A stretch of DNA of 64,000 nucleotides from Paracoccus sp. MBLB3053. Its GTDB lineage: Bacteria; Pseudomonadota; Alphaproteobacteria; Rhodobacterales; Rhodobacteraceae. The number at the start of each line of letters is the position of its first letter. Position 1 is the first letter of the stretch. Of the stretch, positions 16,456 through 25,562 are shown piece by piece. Under the pieces are notes generated by a model. That model was given only the letters and a program-made list of their open reading frames with translations, searched no databases and was not told the DNA's origin. Where the stretch lies: positions 124,001-188,000 of the forward strand of contig NZ_JAVQLW010000004.1 of the NCBI RefSeq assembly GCF_031822435.1. Reading direction: 5' to 3'. The position numbers and the translations under genes were made by a program.

Positions 16456-17352
16456 ATGACGGTTGGGGCAAAGGCGCGGGCAGACCGGACAGAGCTTGCG
16501 GTTGCGGTAATGGTGCTCACCGACCTGACGCTTTCGGTCGCCGATGCGATGATCAAGGCCACACTCGCCGAGATGCCACTGTCGCAATTTGTCTTTCTGC
16601 GATCTTGCATCACGCTGCCCTTGCTGATCCTGATCCTGAAGTTATGGTTCCCCCAGGTGAGTTTGCGTCCCGCCCGCCCCGGCTGGGCGCTACTGCGCAG
16701 CGGCCTTCTTCTGGCGAGCCTGCTTCTTTACTATGCCTCGCTAAATAGGCTCGACCTGTCGATGGCCGCAGCGATCTATTACACGATCCCGCTGTTCATC
16801 ACCCTGTTCAGTGCCGTTCTGATCCGCGAAGCGGTGGGTCCTCGGGGTTGGACGGGGGTGGTACTTGGTTTTGGCGGCGTGCTGCTGATGCTCAGACCCG
16901 AGGCGAGGGATCTGAACCTGTCCGCCCTGATGCCTTTGGCATCGGCAACCCTTTACGCGTTGGCCATGGTCCTGACGCGCTCGCGGGCACGGACGGAGAA
17001 CCCGTTCGTGCTGGCGCTGGTCTTCAACCTGCTCGCGATTGCGCTAAGCGGTATGGCCAGCCCTTCGGGTGCCGGAAACGCTCCAGACCAATCGACGGGC
17101 ACCTGGCTGCAGCTCGACCCCGAGGACTGGGTACTTTTGGTGCTGCTGAGCGGCATGATGCTGATCGGAAGCGTTGGCACAGCCATTGCGTATCAGTCGG
17201 GGCCACCTGCGATTGTCTCGACCTGGGATTTCTCCTATCTTGCCTTTGCAGTTCTATGGGGAGTGGTGCTGTTCTCCGAGCAGCTCGATCTGGCATCCAT
17301 ACTGGGCATCAGCTTGATCGCACTCGCCGGGATCGCGGTCATCCGACGTTAG
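16456..17352 (+). CDS. EamA/DMT-family membrane transporter
   Basis: 298 residues, about ten transmembrane helices in two EamA halves. The first half contains VADAMIKATLAEMPLSQFVFLRSCITLPLLILILKL and the second LMPLASATLYALAMVLTRSRA. Typical DMT features are the AAIYYTIPLFITLFSAVLIREAVGPRGWTGVVLGFGGVLLM block and the terminal LGISLIALAGIAVIRR. The start at 16456 is favoured by GGAGG 6 nt upstream; an ATG at 16444 is an alternative. Substrate unknown, usually metabolite or amino-acid efflux. Divergent LysR upstream. Confidence 0.88.
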   Translation: MTVGAKARADRTELAVAVMVLTDLTLSVADAMIKATLAEMPLSQFVFLRSCITLPLLILILKLWFPQVSLRPARPGWALLRSGLLLASLLLYYASLNRLDLSMAAAIYYTIPLFITLFSAVLIREAVGPRGWTGVVLGFGGVLLMLRPEARDLNLSALMPLASATLYALAMVLTRSRARTENPFVLALVFNLLAIALSGMASPSGAGNAPDQSTGTWLQLDPEDWVLLVLLSGMMLIGSVGTAIAYQSGPPAIVSTWDFSYLAFAVLWGVVLFSEQLDLASILGISLIALAGIAVIRR

Positions 17353-17371
17353 GTCTTCCCGAGGTAAACCG

Positions 17372-17470
17372 TATGGCAAGGGCCGGCCGTCACCGCCCCT
17401 TGACCACCAGCTTGCTGCTGGCCTGCATGCTTGGCCGCCGTTCAGGCATCGCGCAGCGAAGTCCTTGATG
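17372..17470 (+). repeat. dispersed decayed intergenic repeat, copy B
   Basis: In the 380-bp gap 17353-17732. It contains GCCGCCGTTCAGGCA, CGCGCAGCGAA and TGATGAGATG in the same order as copy C near 31.3 kb. No coding frame. The rest of the gap contains the arsR promoter region. Confidence 0.5.
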
Positions 17471-17705
17471 AGATGCAAGCAATGCGATTTCGCTGAGGTC
17501 TAATGAATGAAAAAGTCCGAACCACCGGCCCATTACAGCCGCTCAGCCATGACAAATGCCGCATCGCTGCATGCGTCGAAGCGGTCGCTCGGTGATACCG
17601 CAACGAACTCCTCGACGAGGTCGCAGCGAAGTGGGACAAAGCTGCCGGTCGCAGGTGCAGCACTGTTCATCTTGGCTTGACTGATGGGAGATGACAAATA
17701 AATAT

Positions 17706-17729
17706 ATCAACTTCTATTGAGGTGTTGAT
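17706..17729. promoter_or_regulatory. putative ArsR operator
   Basis: ATCAAC (17706-17711) and GTTGAT (17724-17729) are inverted arms separated by 12 bp, ending 3 bp before the arsR ATG. ArsR-family repressors bind such AT-rich inverted repeats at their own promoter. Confidence 0.5.
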
Positions 17730-17732
17730 TCG

Positions 17733-18083
17733 ATGGACGAACCACAGGCTCTGGCGGCCTTTGCGGCCATGTCTCAGGAAACGCGGCTGCGTGTTGTTCG
17801 GCTGCTGGTTCAGGCCGGCCCGGAGGGGATGGCGGCGGGTGCGATCGGCGAGGCGTTGGGGGATGCGACGACCTCGCGGCTGTCGTTCCATTTAACCCAT
17901 TTGGAACATGCCGGGCTCATCCGGTCGCGGCGCAACGGACGTTTCATCATCTACAGCGCAGTATATCCCGCCTTGGGCGGGCTGATTGGCTTTCTGATGA
18001 AAGACTGCTGCCAAGGTCACCCCGAGATTTGCGCTCCGGCGCTGGCATGCGCCTGCGACCCCGCCGCGACCCGAAAGGCCTGA
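17733..18083 (+). CDS. arsR: ArsR-family arsenic-responsive repressor
   Basis: 116 residues. Winged HTH: AAFAAMSQETRLRVVRLLVQAGPEGMAAGAIGEAL, then the recognition region TSRLSFHLTHLEHAGLIRSRRNGRFIIYSA. C-terminal cysteines (KDCCQGHPEIC and ACACD) are plausible arsenite ligands, as in C-terminal-site ArsR proteins, and there is no ELCVC-type site in the recognition helix. It is the first gene of arsR-arsC-acr3-arsH, 2 nt from the next start. Arsenite would relieve repression of the operon. Confidence 0.92.
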   Translation: MDEPQALAAFAAMSQETRLRVVRLLVQAGPEGMAAGAIGEALGDATTSRLSFHLTHLEHAGLIRSRRNGRFIIYSAVYPALGGLIGFLMKDCCQGHPEICAPALACACDPAATRKA

Positions 18084-18085
18084 AC

Positions 18086-18511
18086 ATGGACATCGTCATT
18101 TATCACAACCCCGACTGCGGCACCTCGCGCAATACGCTGGCGATGATCCGCAATGCCGGTGTCGAGCCGCATGTCGTCGAGTATCTTAAATCCCCACCCT
18201 CCCGGCTGCTGCTCGAAAGGCTCATTGCCCGCATGGGCATTGCAGCGCGCGATCTGCTGCGCGAGAAGGGCACGCCTTATGCCAAATTGGGGCTGGATGA
18301 TCCGAGCCTGAGCGATGCCGCGCTGATCGAAGCGATGATGGCACATCCGATCCTGATCAACCGTCCCATCGTTGTCAGCCCGCAGGGCGTCCGGCTTTGT
18401 CGTCCGTCGGAGCTGGTCTTGGATCTGCTGCCACCGCAGCAAGCCGCTTTCAGCAAGGAAGACGGCGAACAGGTCGTGGATGCCGACGGCAACCGCAGCC
18501 GTTCCGCCTGA
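18086..18511 (+). CDS. arsC: arsenate reductase, glutaredoxin-coupled (ArsC)
   Basis: 141 residues, the usual length. Reduces arsenate to arsenite using glutathione/glutaredoxin. The N-terminal active site is [13 protein letters not shown] with the catalytic Cys at residue 11. Three family arginines are visible, in the DLLREKG region and in [16 protein letters not shown]. The ATG at 18086 starts 2 nt after the arsR stop. The cytosolic product would hand arsenite to the Acr3 exporter encoded next. Confidence 0.95.
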   Translation: MDIVIYHNPDCGTSRNTLAMIRNAGVEPHVVEYLKSPPSRLLLERLIARMGIAARDLLREKGTPYAKLGLDDPSLSDAALIEAMMAHPILINRPIVVSPQGVRLCRPSELVLDLLPPQQAAFSKEDGEQVVDADGNRSRSA

Positions 18512-18527
18512 TCGGAAGAGAATTGTC

Positions 18528-19604
18528 ATGACTGCCCTTCGCCCGGTCAAGCGGCTTTCGTTTCTCGACCGCTATCTGACGCTCTGGATCTTCGCGGCCA
18601 TGACGCTTGGCATTCTGCTTGGCTGGACTTTCACCGGTCTGCCGGATGCTCTGAACGCCCTGTCCATTGGATCGACCAACATACCCATCGCGATCGGACT
18701 GGTCCTGATGATGTATCCGCCGCTGGCCAAAGTCCGCTACGAGGAACTGCATCAGGTCTTTGCCGACAAGCGTGTGCTTGTGCTGTCGCTGGTCCAGAAC
18801 TGGCTGATCGGGCCCGTTCTCATGTTCGCCTTGGCCGTGATCTTCCTGCGCGACCAGCCGGAATACATGACTGGCTTGATCCTGATCGGGTTAGCCCGCT
18901 GCATCGCCATGGTGCTGGTCTGGAACCAGCTTGCGCGGGGCGACAACCAGTATGTCGCGGGGTTGGTGGCGTTCAACTCGATCTTCCAGATCCTGATCTT
19001 CTCAACCTATGCATGGCTGTTCCTGACAGTCCTGCCGCCCTTCTTCGGACTGGAGGGCAGCGTGATCGATGTAGGCTTTTGGACCGTCACCGAGGCGGTG
19101 TTGATCTATCTGGGCATTCCCTTTGCGGCCGGTTTTCTGACACGGCGTCTGCTGATCGCGCGCAAGGGCGAAGTCTGGTATCGCGAGGTGTTCCTGCCGA
19201 AAATCAGCCCGATCACCCTGCTGGCACTGCTCTTGACCATCGTCGCCATGTTCAGCCTGAAAGGCGGCGACGTGCTGCGCCTGCCGCTGGATGCAGTCCG
19301 GATTGCCATCCCGCTGGTGAGCTACTTTGGCATCCAGTTTCTCGTCAGCTTCGCACTGGGTCGGCTGGTCGCCCGCGACTATCCGCGCACCACAGCCATC
19401 GCCTTCACGGCGGCTGGCAACAATTTCGAACTGGCGATCGCCGTCGCAATCGCCGCTTACGGCCTCGCCTCGCCGGTGGCATTTGCCGCCGTCATCGGTC
19501 CCTTGGTCGAGGTTCCCGTCCTGATTCTGCTGGTGAATGTCGCCCTGCGTCTTGGCGCAAGCTGGTTTCCCGAAGACGTCGCGCCGAAGGAGGCCCGCGC
19601 ATGA
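18528..19604 (+). CDS. acr3: Acr3-family arsenite efflux transporter
   Basis: 358 residues with about ten membrane segments. Diagnostic features are the conserved cysteine in [19 protein letters not shown] (helix 4) and the downstream [15 protein letters not shown] segment. It exports As(III) across the inner membrane using the proton-motive force. The ATG at 18528 is chosen from the family N-terminus ([12 protein letters not shown]). It is 16 nt after arsC and overlaps arsH by 4 nt. Confidence 0.95.
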   Translation: MTALRPVKRLSFLDRYLTLWIFAAMTLGILLGWTFTGLPDALNALSIGSTNIPIAIGLVLMMYPPLAKVRYEELHQVFADKRVLVLSLVQNWLIGPVLMFALAVIFLRDQPEYMTGLILIGLARCIAMVLVWNQLARGDNQYVAGLVAFNSIFQILIFSTYAWLFLTVLPPFFGLEGSVIDVGFWTVTEAVLIYLGIPFAAGFLTRRLLIARKGEVWYREVFLPKISPITLLALLLTIVAMFSLKGGDVLRLPLDAVRIAIPLVSYFGIQFLVSFALGRLVARDYPRTTAIAFTAAGNNFELAIAVAIAAYGLASPVAFAAVIGPLVEVPVLILLVNVALRLGASWFPEDVAPKEARA

Positions 19605-20311
19605 TCCCCGACCTGCCGAACCTGTCGCCCGGTACAGACCAGATACCGGAGCTGCCCACTGTGGCCCACTCCAGTCATCCGCCACGCATGCTGCTGCTTT
19701 ACGGCTCGCTCAGGGAGCGCTCCTACAGCCGCTTCGCCACGCTGGAGGCGGAACGTCTGTTGCGCCATTTCGGCTGCGAGACACGGGTCTTTCATGCCAA
19801 TGGCCTGCCGCTGCCCGATGATACGGCGGCGGATCACCCAAAGGTGCGAGAGTTGCGTGACCTCTGCCTCTGGTCCGAGGGACAGGTCTGGACCAGCCCC
19901 GAGCGGCATGGCGCGATGACCGGGGTAATGAAGTCGCAGATCGACTGGATTCCGCTGGCCATGGGTGCGATCCGCCCGACGCAGGGCCGCACGCTGGCCG
20001 TGATGCAGGTCTCGGGCGGTTCGCAATCGTTCAACGCCGTGAACCAGATGCGCGTGCTTGGCCGTTGGATGCGCATGTTCACGATCCCCAACCATCCCTC
20101 GGTCGCCAAGGTCTATGACGAGTTCGATGAGGCCGGACGGATGCGCCCGTCGAGCTATTACGACCGCATCGTCGACGTGATGGAGGAGTTGGTGCGGTTC
20201 ACGCTGCTGACCCGCGATGTCTCGGGAGTCCTGACCGACCGCTACTGTGATGCAATGAAGGCTGCGAGACACCCGCCCGCTTATGATAGCCGCTCTTTGA
20301 GCGCCTCATAA
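19601..20311 (+). CDS. arsH: ArsH, NADPH-dependent FMN reductase/organoarsenical oxidase
   Basis: 236 residues. ArsH oxidises trivalent organoarsenicals and reduces flavins or quinones. The flavodoxin-like FMN loop is [14 protein letters not shown] (residues ~30-43), followed by [20 protein letters not shown] and [21 protein letters not shown], all typical. It starts within the acr3 stop (ATGA). The last ~12 residues (after MKAARHP) are not family-like: here the frame runs into the end of an IS481-type element and uses its stop region. The conserved core is complete, so activity may be retained. Confidence 0.92.
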   Translation: MIPDLPNLSPGTDQIPELPTVAHSSHPPRMLLLYGSLRERSYSRFATLEAERLLRHFGCETRVFHANGLPLPDDTAADHPKVRELRDLCLWSEGQVWTSPERHGAMTGVMKSQIDWIPLAMGAIRPTQGRTLAVMQVSGGSQSFNAVNQMRVLGRWMRMFTIPNHPSVAKVYDEFDEAGRMRPSSYYDRIVDVMEELVRFTLLTRDVSGVLTDRYCDAMKAARHPPAYDSRSLSAS

Positions 20312-20655
20312 GGCGTTTTTCCTTTGAAAGCCCCGTGAGGTCTGGCGAGGTTATAGAAACGCTGCCACTCGCCCAACTTGGCTTCGAGATCCACGTCGTC
20401 CTTGTAGATGAGGAGTTGGTAGAACTCTTCCTGGTCGGAGCGATGTGATCGCTCGACCTTTCCGTTCAGCTAGGGTGACGCTGGTTTGATGTAGGCATGG
20501 CGGATGCCCTTGTCCTCAACATGCCAATGGAATTTGGCTTGGAACTCGTGCCCGTTATCGGTCCGCACCTCGCGGATGCGGAAGGGAAACTTGTCGATGA
20601 CATGGTCGATGAAGTCGATGGCGTTGGCCTGGGTATGCCGCGCATAGGTAATCCT
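20281..20655 (-). pseudogene. IS481-family transposase remnant (3' part)
   Basis: The minus-strand translation gives the C-terminal integrase core of an IS481-type transposase: YARHTQANAIDFIDHV, VRTDNGHEFQAKFHWH, GIRHAYIKPASP, an in-frame TAG at 20471-20473, then LNGKVERSHRSDQEEFYQLL and [16 protein letters not shown] to a TAA at 20283. The 5' half is missing; an IS3 element joins at about 20647. The fragment is therefore truncated and interrupted. It directly follows arsH and replaces its normal 3' end. Confidence 0.8.
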
Positions 20656-20716
20656 CCCCATGGTTAACGGGATGAGATTGTAGAATTTTCTCGTGGCGAG
20701 AGCCGAGGAGATTCGA

Positions 20717-20980
20717 ATGAGGAAGAGCCGTTTCACTGAACCGCAGATCATGGCGGTGTTGCGCCAGGCCGAGAACGGGGTGTCTGTGCCGGAACTATGC
20801 CGGGAGCACGGGATCAGCACCGCCAGTTTTTACAAGTGGCGCGCCAAGTATGGCGGCATGGACGCGTCGATGATGAGCCAGATGAAGGCGCTGGAGGATG
20901 AGAACCGGCGACTGAAACGCATGTTTGCGGATCTCTGCATGCAGGCAGATCTGCTGAAGGAGGCTCTGGGAAAAAAATGA
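20717..20980 (+). CDS. IS3-family OrfA (HTH protein)
   Basis: 87 residues. [19 protein letters not shown], then the [27 protein letters not shown], and a leucine-zipper-like tail [27 protein letters not shown] run of seven A at the end, before TGA, is a typical slippery site for -1 frameshifting into orfB. Intact on its own, but useless for transposition if OrfB is dead. Confidence 0.9.
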   Translation: MRKSRFTEPQIMAVLRQAENGVSVPELCREHGISTASFYKWRAKYGGMDASMMSQMKALEDENRRLKRMFADLCMQADLLKEALGKK

Positions 20981-21804
20981 CCCGTCCAGCTCAACGCCGC
21001 GAGTTGGCCGAGAAGGCTTTGGGGACAAGAGGGGTCAGCATCGCGCTGGCCTGTCGGGCATTTGGCGTCAGCGAGACCTGTTTCCGCTACAGCCCGAAGC
21101 GCGACGAAGAGAACGAGACGATCGCTGACCTGCTGCTCGGGCTGACCACGACACACAAGACCTGGGGTTTCGGCCTATGTTTCCTGCACCTGCGGAACGT
21201 GAAGGGGCATGTCTGGAACCACAAGCGCGTGCGCCGGATCTATTGCGACTTGGAGCTGAACCTGCGGATCAAGCCGCGACGTCGGCTGAGACGCGAAAAG
21301 CCCGATGAGCTCGCCGTGCCGGGAGCACCTAACATGGTCTGGTCAATGGACTTCATGGCCGACCGCCTGTCCGACGGGAGGCAGTTCCGGCTGCTGAACA
21401 TTCTGGACGACTTCAACCGCGAGGGCCTGGGGATTGAGATAGACTTCTCACTACCCTCCGAGCGTGTCGTTCGGGCCTTGAACCAGATCATCGCCTAGCG
21501 TGGCAAACCTCTGGCAATTCGGGTCGATAACGGCCCGGAATATGTCAGTTCCACCCTGATGAATTGGGCCGAGAAGCGGGGCATCGCCCTGACCTACATC
21601 CAGCCCGGAAAGCCACAGCAGAACGCCTATGTCGAGCGCTACAACCGGACGGTCCGGAACGAATGGCTGGACCTCTACATCTTTGACACCATCGAGGAGG
21701 TGCAGCAGATCGCAACCGAATGGCTATGGACCTACAACAACGAGCGTCCCAACATGGGGATCGGCGGGATCACCCCTGCCATGAAACTGAAAACGGCCGC
21801 GTGA
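20977..21804 (+). pseudogene. IS3-family OrfB transposase with internal amber stop
   Basis: The rve integrase core is read as [15 protein letters not shown]..., HTWGF-like [31 protein letters not shown] (first Asp), a TAG at 21496-21498 after RALNQIIA, then RGKPLAIRVDNGPEYVS (second Asp) and QQNAYVERYNRTVRNEWLD (Glu). The TAG stands where relatives have Trp (IAWRGKP), a single G-to-A change. All three catalytic acidic residues remain, so only readthrough would give a functional enzyme. Confidence 0.88.
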
Positions 21805-21838
21805 ATTCTACGAAACCACCCCGCTAAAACGGGGAGGA

Positions 21839-21979
21839 TTACCCTTGGTCAGCCATTAGCCCGTCGAAATACTCATATGACTTGGTGATCTTTGGCGACG
21901 CTCCGGCCGACGAGGCGGCGGCTAGGCACAAAAAGATTCCGACAGATACAGCGACGCGCAGTAACCGCCCGATTTCCAC
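21839..21979 (-). pseudogene. possible 5' fragment of a secreted-protein gene cut by the IS3 element
   Basis: From a GTG at 21979 the minus strand encodes a basic start, a hydrophobic core RVAVSVGIFLCLAAASSAGAS like a signal peptide, then PKITKSYEYFDGL before reaching the IS3 terminus, where a TAA in the terminal repeat closes the frame. The post-signal segment recalls DUF922-type secreted proteins, but this is a weak impression. The remainder of the gap 21980-22185 holds nothing that I recognise. Confidence 0.3.
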
Positions 21980-22185
21980 CGCCTGCCTGAGCGTGGGGGT
22001 GATCGGCTAAGACACGTGCATAGCGACGTCGTTAACGACGTGCACCGAGCACCAAGCAGGGGGGCAGCATTTGGCAGGCGTGGGCGAAATGGGCGTCGTT
22101 GGCGCGGGTTCGGGAGTAGAGGGGCCAATGTTTCAGCCCAGTCGATCAAGGCGCGCGCCTTGGAAGAGAGATTTGGTTGTTGGGG

Positions 22186-22821
22186 TCAGATGCCGCTCAT
22201 ACTCAGATTGCGCAGCCAATCCATGACTTCGTTCGCGTCTGTCACATCCGCGTATTTCTGGTTCATGTCATAGAGGTTTGCCTCATGCGGCGCCTGCGCG
22301 CGATCGGCGCAGCAATCGGCAGGGACCAGCACGTTGAAACCGGCTTGAACCGCGTCGACCACGGTTGCCCGCACGCAACCAGATGTCGTGGCCCCGGTCA
22401 CGACCAGCGTATCGACCTTTGCTCCTGTCAGCAGGGCGGAAAGGGTCGAGCCGAAAAAGGACGATGCTCCCTTCTTGGTCACGATGGCATCTTCTGGCTG
22501 GATGCCGGTTGCCGCATTGATCTCGACAAGACGCGTGCCCTCGGTCAGGGCGGCCATGCCGGTGGCCTTCTTCAGCCAGGGCAGCTTGTCCACTTCGCCG
22601 GGGTGATAGGCTATGGTGGTAAAGATGACGGGAAATCCTTTGTCGCGTGCCAGATCGCAGATCGCCCGGGTGCGCCTCATCTGCTCGTGTGCATCTGACG
22701 CGGTGGGATATTGCGGGTCGGTAAAGCCGTAGCTGAAGTCGACAACGACAATGGCGGGACTGCTGCCGCGCGGGACGGTGCGTCCGAAACCCGCGCTTTC
22801 ATAAATCTGTTCCTGGGACAT
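22186..22821 (-). CDS. nicF: maleamate amidohydrolase (NicF-like, isochorismatase family)
   Basis: 211 residues from the ATG at 22821. Cysteine hydrolase fold: Asp in AIVVVDFSYGFTDP, Lys in VTKKGASSFFGS and nucleophilic Cys in VTGATTSGCVRATVVDA. The C-terminal PHEANLYDMNQKYADV agrees with the PHEANLFDI..KYGDV segment of Pseudomonas NicF. Predicted reaction: maleamate to maleate and ammonia. It is the last gene of nicE-nicD-nicX-nicF. The NicF assignment rests on this context; N-carbamoylsarcosine amidase and nicotinamidase are related alternatives. Confidence 0.85.
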   Translation of the reverse strand: MSQEQIYESAGFGRTVPRGSSPAIVVVDFSYGFTDPQYPTASDAHEQMRRTRAICDLARDKGFPVIFTTIAYHPGEVDKLPWLKKATGMAALTEGTRLVEINAATGIQPEDAIVTKKGASSFFGSTLSALLTGAKVDTLVVTGATTSGCVRATVVDAVQAGFNVLVPADCCADRAQAPHEANLYDMNQKYADVTDANEVMDWLRNLSMSGI

Positions 22822-22876
22822 CCGTGTTCCTTTGAAGAGGGGGCGATCGCGGACGCACCGCCCGTCATGATGCGCT

Positions 22877-22896
22877 GGAGGCACAGAAGCGCCTCC
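22877..22896 (-). promoter_or_regulatory. intercistronic hairpin nicX-nicF
   Basis: GGAGGC (22877-22882) and GCCTCC (22891-22896) can pair across an 8-nt loop in the 100-nt gap between nicX and nicF. Possible mRNA-stabilising or attenuating element. Confidence 0.35.
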
Positions 22897-22921
22897 GGCA
22901 ATGACCACGAGGTGGGGCGCG

Positions 22922-23953
22922 TCAGGCGCGCGCCATCTGGATTTCCTTCACCACCACGTCACCATCAATGACGATCGCCTCGTCATCCAGAAAGAGCGAG
23001 CAGTTGCGCATTGGAATGTCCAGGTGGCAGGCAGTGTCGTTCGGTCCGCCCAACTCGTTATTTGGGCCGGTCGAGAACATGACGTTGCCGTAGAAGCTGC
23101 GGGGCTCCATCCCCATGCCGCCGGGGAACTCTCCCGGCACGAAATTGTGCCACTTGGCGTTCGGGTTCATCCCCCAGCCGACATGGCTCATGCCGTAGCC
23201 GCGCCTGTCATTGAAGGCGTCCATGTATTCCCTGACGATCTGCGCCTCCAGTCCGCCCCGGATATCGGTGATCCAGCCCTTCTCAATGGTGTAGGTGATC
23301 GGCTCGCGCACCATCAGGTTCTGTGGCAGCAGGATGTCGCCCGGCGCCACGATGATGGTTCCGTCGACGCCGTCATCATCGCCCCCCGTGAAGACGAAGC
23401 CGGAGGGCCAGTGATCCCAACGGCCCGGCGTGTCGTTGCAGGCATATTCCGGCACAGTAGGATAGGTATTCAGCCTGTAGGTGACATCCGTTCCATGCGG
23501 GGAGGTGATGCGCATGACCTTGGCCCGCTCGAGAATGGCGGCGGCGATCTCGACCTTCTCGCGCAGTTCCGGATAGGGCAGCATCCTCGCCAGCAACTCG
23601 GGCGGCTCGACGGCGGTCAGGATGCGCGTGCCGGCGGCCTGGATCGCGAATTGCTCGGGGCTGAACAGCAAGAAGATGCAGTCGATCAGCATGTCGCAGT
23701 TTTTCAGCGCCTCGACCGCGTCGGGCATCGCGGCAAGGCCGGTCTGGCCGACTGCCCAGCCGGCGGTCGGTAGCGGTGCGGGCAGGCGCATGTGATACAT
23801 CCTGGCGCCAAGGCGCTGGCCTGCAGCCATGAAGGCATCCGCATAGTCCAGCCGATCATTGCCCTGGGTCAGCACGATCAGCTTTTCACCCTCGTGCACG
23901 CCTGACATTTTCAACTGGTGCAGGCAAATTTCGGTGAAGCTCGTATGGTCCAT
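22922..23953 (-). CDS. nicX: 2,5-dihydroxypyridine 5,6-dioxygenase (NicX-like)
   Basis: 343 residues from the ATG at 23953 (AAAGGAAAA upstream). It opens the ring of 2,5-dihydroxypyridine to N-formylmaleamate in an Fe(II)-dependent reaction. Distinctive blocks agree with Pseudomonas NicX: SPEQ.AIQAAGTRILTAVEPPELLARMLP, PGRWDHWPSGFVFT, YGMSHVGWGMNPNAKW, FYGNVMFSTGPN and CHLDIPMRNCSLFLDD. The conserved Glu, His and Asp metal-ligand candidates lie in these blocks. A small M29-peptidase-like fold is typical of the family. It lies between nicD and nicF and is co-directional with both. Confidence 0.92.
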   Translation of the reverse strand: MDHTSFTEICLHQLKMSGVHEGEKLIVLTQGNDRLDYADAFMAAGQRLGARMYHMRLPAPLPTAGWAVGQTGLAAMPDAVEALKNCDMLIDCIFLLFSPEQFAIQAAGTRILTAVEPPELLARMLPYPELREKVEIAAAILERAKVMRITSPHGTDVTYRLNTYPTVPEYACNDTPGRWDHWPSGFVFTGGDDDGVDGTIIVAPGDILLPQNLMVREPITYTIEKGWITDIRGGLEAQIVREYMDAFNDRRGYGMSHVGWGMNPNAKWHNFVPGEFPGGMGMEPRSFYGNVMFSTGPNNELGGPNDTACHLDIPMRNCSLFLDDEAIVIDGDVVVKEIQMARA

Positions 23954-23964
23954 CGTCTTTTCCT

Positions 23965-24741
23965 TTAAGCCTTGAAGTCCATGACGGCTGCCAGAAACCC
24001 GTCGAGGTCGTCCCACGGGATCATGTGACCGGCACCATTGACGGTGCGGATCTCGATCGCCGGGGATAGTTGGCGGATCTCGGCCACGTCCTCGGCTGCG
24101 ATGACCGGAGCGCCGCCGGCTACGACCAGCCGCATCGGCAGGCCCAAATGAGGCAGGTCCGCGTGGATGTCGTCGGTGTGAAAGCCGTCGAAGGCGGTCT
24201 TGATCGCCGTATACTGGCAGGTGTGCAGCCATTCGGCGCGGAGCGCGACCTGTTCATCGGTCCAAGTGGGGCAGAACCCGCGCATCTCGGCGACAGAGAT
24301 GCCCGTCTGCGCCAGCCGGATCGAGTCACCATACCAAGGCCATGCCGAGGGGTAGGGCCTCCGTCCGGGACCGCTGACCGGCGGATCGACAAGCACCAGA
24401 CCGCCGAATGCGCCTTGGTTCCTTCGCGCCGCCCGGATGGCGATGCGCGCACCCATCGAATGACCCAACACCAAGGGCTTGTTCAGGCCCTGCGCAAGCG
24501 CCACCGCGTCATCGGCCATCGCGTCCAGCGAATAGTCCAGATCGCCCGCCTGACTGAGGCCGCGCCCGCGCACGTCAAGAACATGCACGTCAAAACGCTC
24601 GGCGAGGCGCTCAGCGACGAAGCCCCAGGTGATCGCAGGTGAGGTGATACCGGGGATCAGCAACAATTCCGGACCTGGGCCGGCATGATGCAGAAGGTGC
24701 TGGCGAATGCCATTCGCGCGGACGTGATACCCCCGTGCCAT
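23965..24741 (-). CDS. nicD: N-formylmaleamate deformylase (NicD-like alpha/beta hydrolase)
   Basis: 258 residues. It deformylates N-formylmaleamate to maleamate and formate. The region RANGIRQHLLHHAGPG..LLLIPGITSPAITWGFVAERL is close to Pseudomonas NicD. The nucleophile elbow is LGHSMGAR with the catalytic Ser, and the catalytic His is in GAGHMIPWDDLDGF. The ATG at 24741 shares one base with the nicE stop (TGATG), so the genes are translationally coupled. Confidence 0.92.
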   Translation of the reverse strand: MARGYHVRANGIRQHLLHHAGPGPELLLIPGITSPAITWGFVAERLAERFDVHVLDVRGRGLSQAGDLDYSLDAMADDAVALAQGLNKPLVLGHSMGARIAIRAARRNQGAFGGLVLVDPPVSGPGRRPYPSAWPWYGDSIRLAQTGISVAEMRGFCPTWTDEQVALRAEWLHTCQYTAIKTAFDGFHTDDIHADLPHLGLPMRLVVAGGAPVIAAEDVAEIRQLSPAIEIRTVNGAGHMIPWDDLDGFLAAVMDFKA

Positions 24742-25493
24742 CAATAGGCCCCAGACAGAAGCGCACCGCCCCCCGGCACGCGGGTCGGCAACTCCAATGC
24801 GTTCAGCATCTGCCAGGTCGTTGCGATGGCCGCGGTAACAACGGGCTTGCCGGTCTGGGCCTCGACCGTCTGGACAGCCGCAAGCGAGGGCATCTGCACG
24901 CAGGCCGAAAGCACGATAACATCGGCGTCGGCGACTTCCATGCCCGCGACGATCGCGGGCAGGTCCATCGGATCATGCGCGGCGACCGCTAGGTTGTCCT
25001 GTATCTCAAGCGCACGGCAGTCGACGACCTCAAACCCCTCGTTGGCAATATAGTCGAAGACCATCTGCGCCAGCGGCTTCATGTAGGGGACAACGACCGC
25101 GATCTTTCTGGCCTTCATCGCATGAAGCGCGTCAATCAGAGCCCCCGCCGAGTTGACGACCGCGCCTTGGGAGCCGTTCCCGCGCACTACCTCCGCCAAC
25201 CGCTCCTTCGAGCTGCGGTGATAACCCAGCCCCATCGACATGATGGCGACAAGGCAGGCATATCCCATCACGTCCACCTTGGCGTCCGACAGTTCCAGCG
25301 CACAGCGATCGGAAGCTGCGTCCATCGAAGAAAGCTCCTCCTTCGTGACATGTTTCATCCGCATCCGCGCGGAGTGAAAGGTGAAGCGCTCCGGTGCCAC
25401 CATTTCCCGCGCCTTCAGCAAAGCCGGAATCTCGGTCTCCATGGTGATGTTGGAACTGGGGACGATCTGACCGATCCGGATCGACTTATTCAT
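24741..25493 (-). CDS. nicE: maleate cis-trans isomerase (NicE-like)
   Basis: 250 residues, the same length as I recall for Pseudomonas NicE. It converts maleate to fumarate, the end of the nicotinate lower pathway. The signature RIGQIVPSSNITMETEIP, the first catalytic Cys in GYACLVAIMSMGLGYH and the second in VIVLSACVQMPSL are present. The ATG at 25493 is preferred over 25505 because GGAG lies at a good distance. Its upstream gap to nicC holds an AT-rich palindrome that is also found at the regulator gene, so nicE probably heads its own transcript. Confidence 0.93.
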   Translation of the reverse strand: MNKSIRIGQIVPSSNITMETEIPALLKAREMVAPERFTFHSARMRMKHVTKEELSSMDAASDRCALELSDAKVDVMGYACLVAIMSMGLGYHRSSKERLAEVVRGNGSQGAVVNSAGALIDALHAMKARKIAVVVPYMKPLAQMVFDYIANEGFEVVDCRALEIQDNLAVAAHDPMDLPAIVAGMEVADADVIVLSACVQMPSLAAVQTVEAQTGKPVVTAAIATTWQMLNALELPTRVPGGGALLSGAY

Positions 25494-25520
25494 GGAATGC
25501 TCCATATTATCTATTCGAGT

Positions 25521-25532
25521 GATTAATTAATT
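25521..25532. promoter_or_regulatory. putative operator upstream of nicE
   Basis: GATTAATTAATT, preceded by TCGAGT, lies 28 bp before the nicE start. The same 12-mer occurs inverted at 30219-30230 between the importer operon and the TetR gene. A shared operator is the likely explanation. Confidence 0.65.
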
Positions 25533-25562
25533 GCTCAGGAGAACGCATGACCGCACATGGTG

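Larger units (their letters stand above)
20647..21843 (+). mobile_element. IS3-family insertion sequence (defective)
   Basis: About 1.2 kb. Terminal repeats: GGTAATCCTCCCC at 20647-20659, and the same 13-mer inverted at 21831-21843. It contains overlapping orfA and orfB, but orfB has an internal amber codon. I see no clear direct repeat outside the ends. The left flank is IS481 sequence and the right flank is unrelated, which suggests a deletion or recombination after insertion. Confidence 0.88.
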
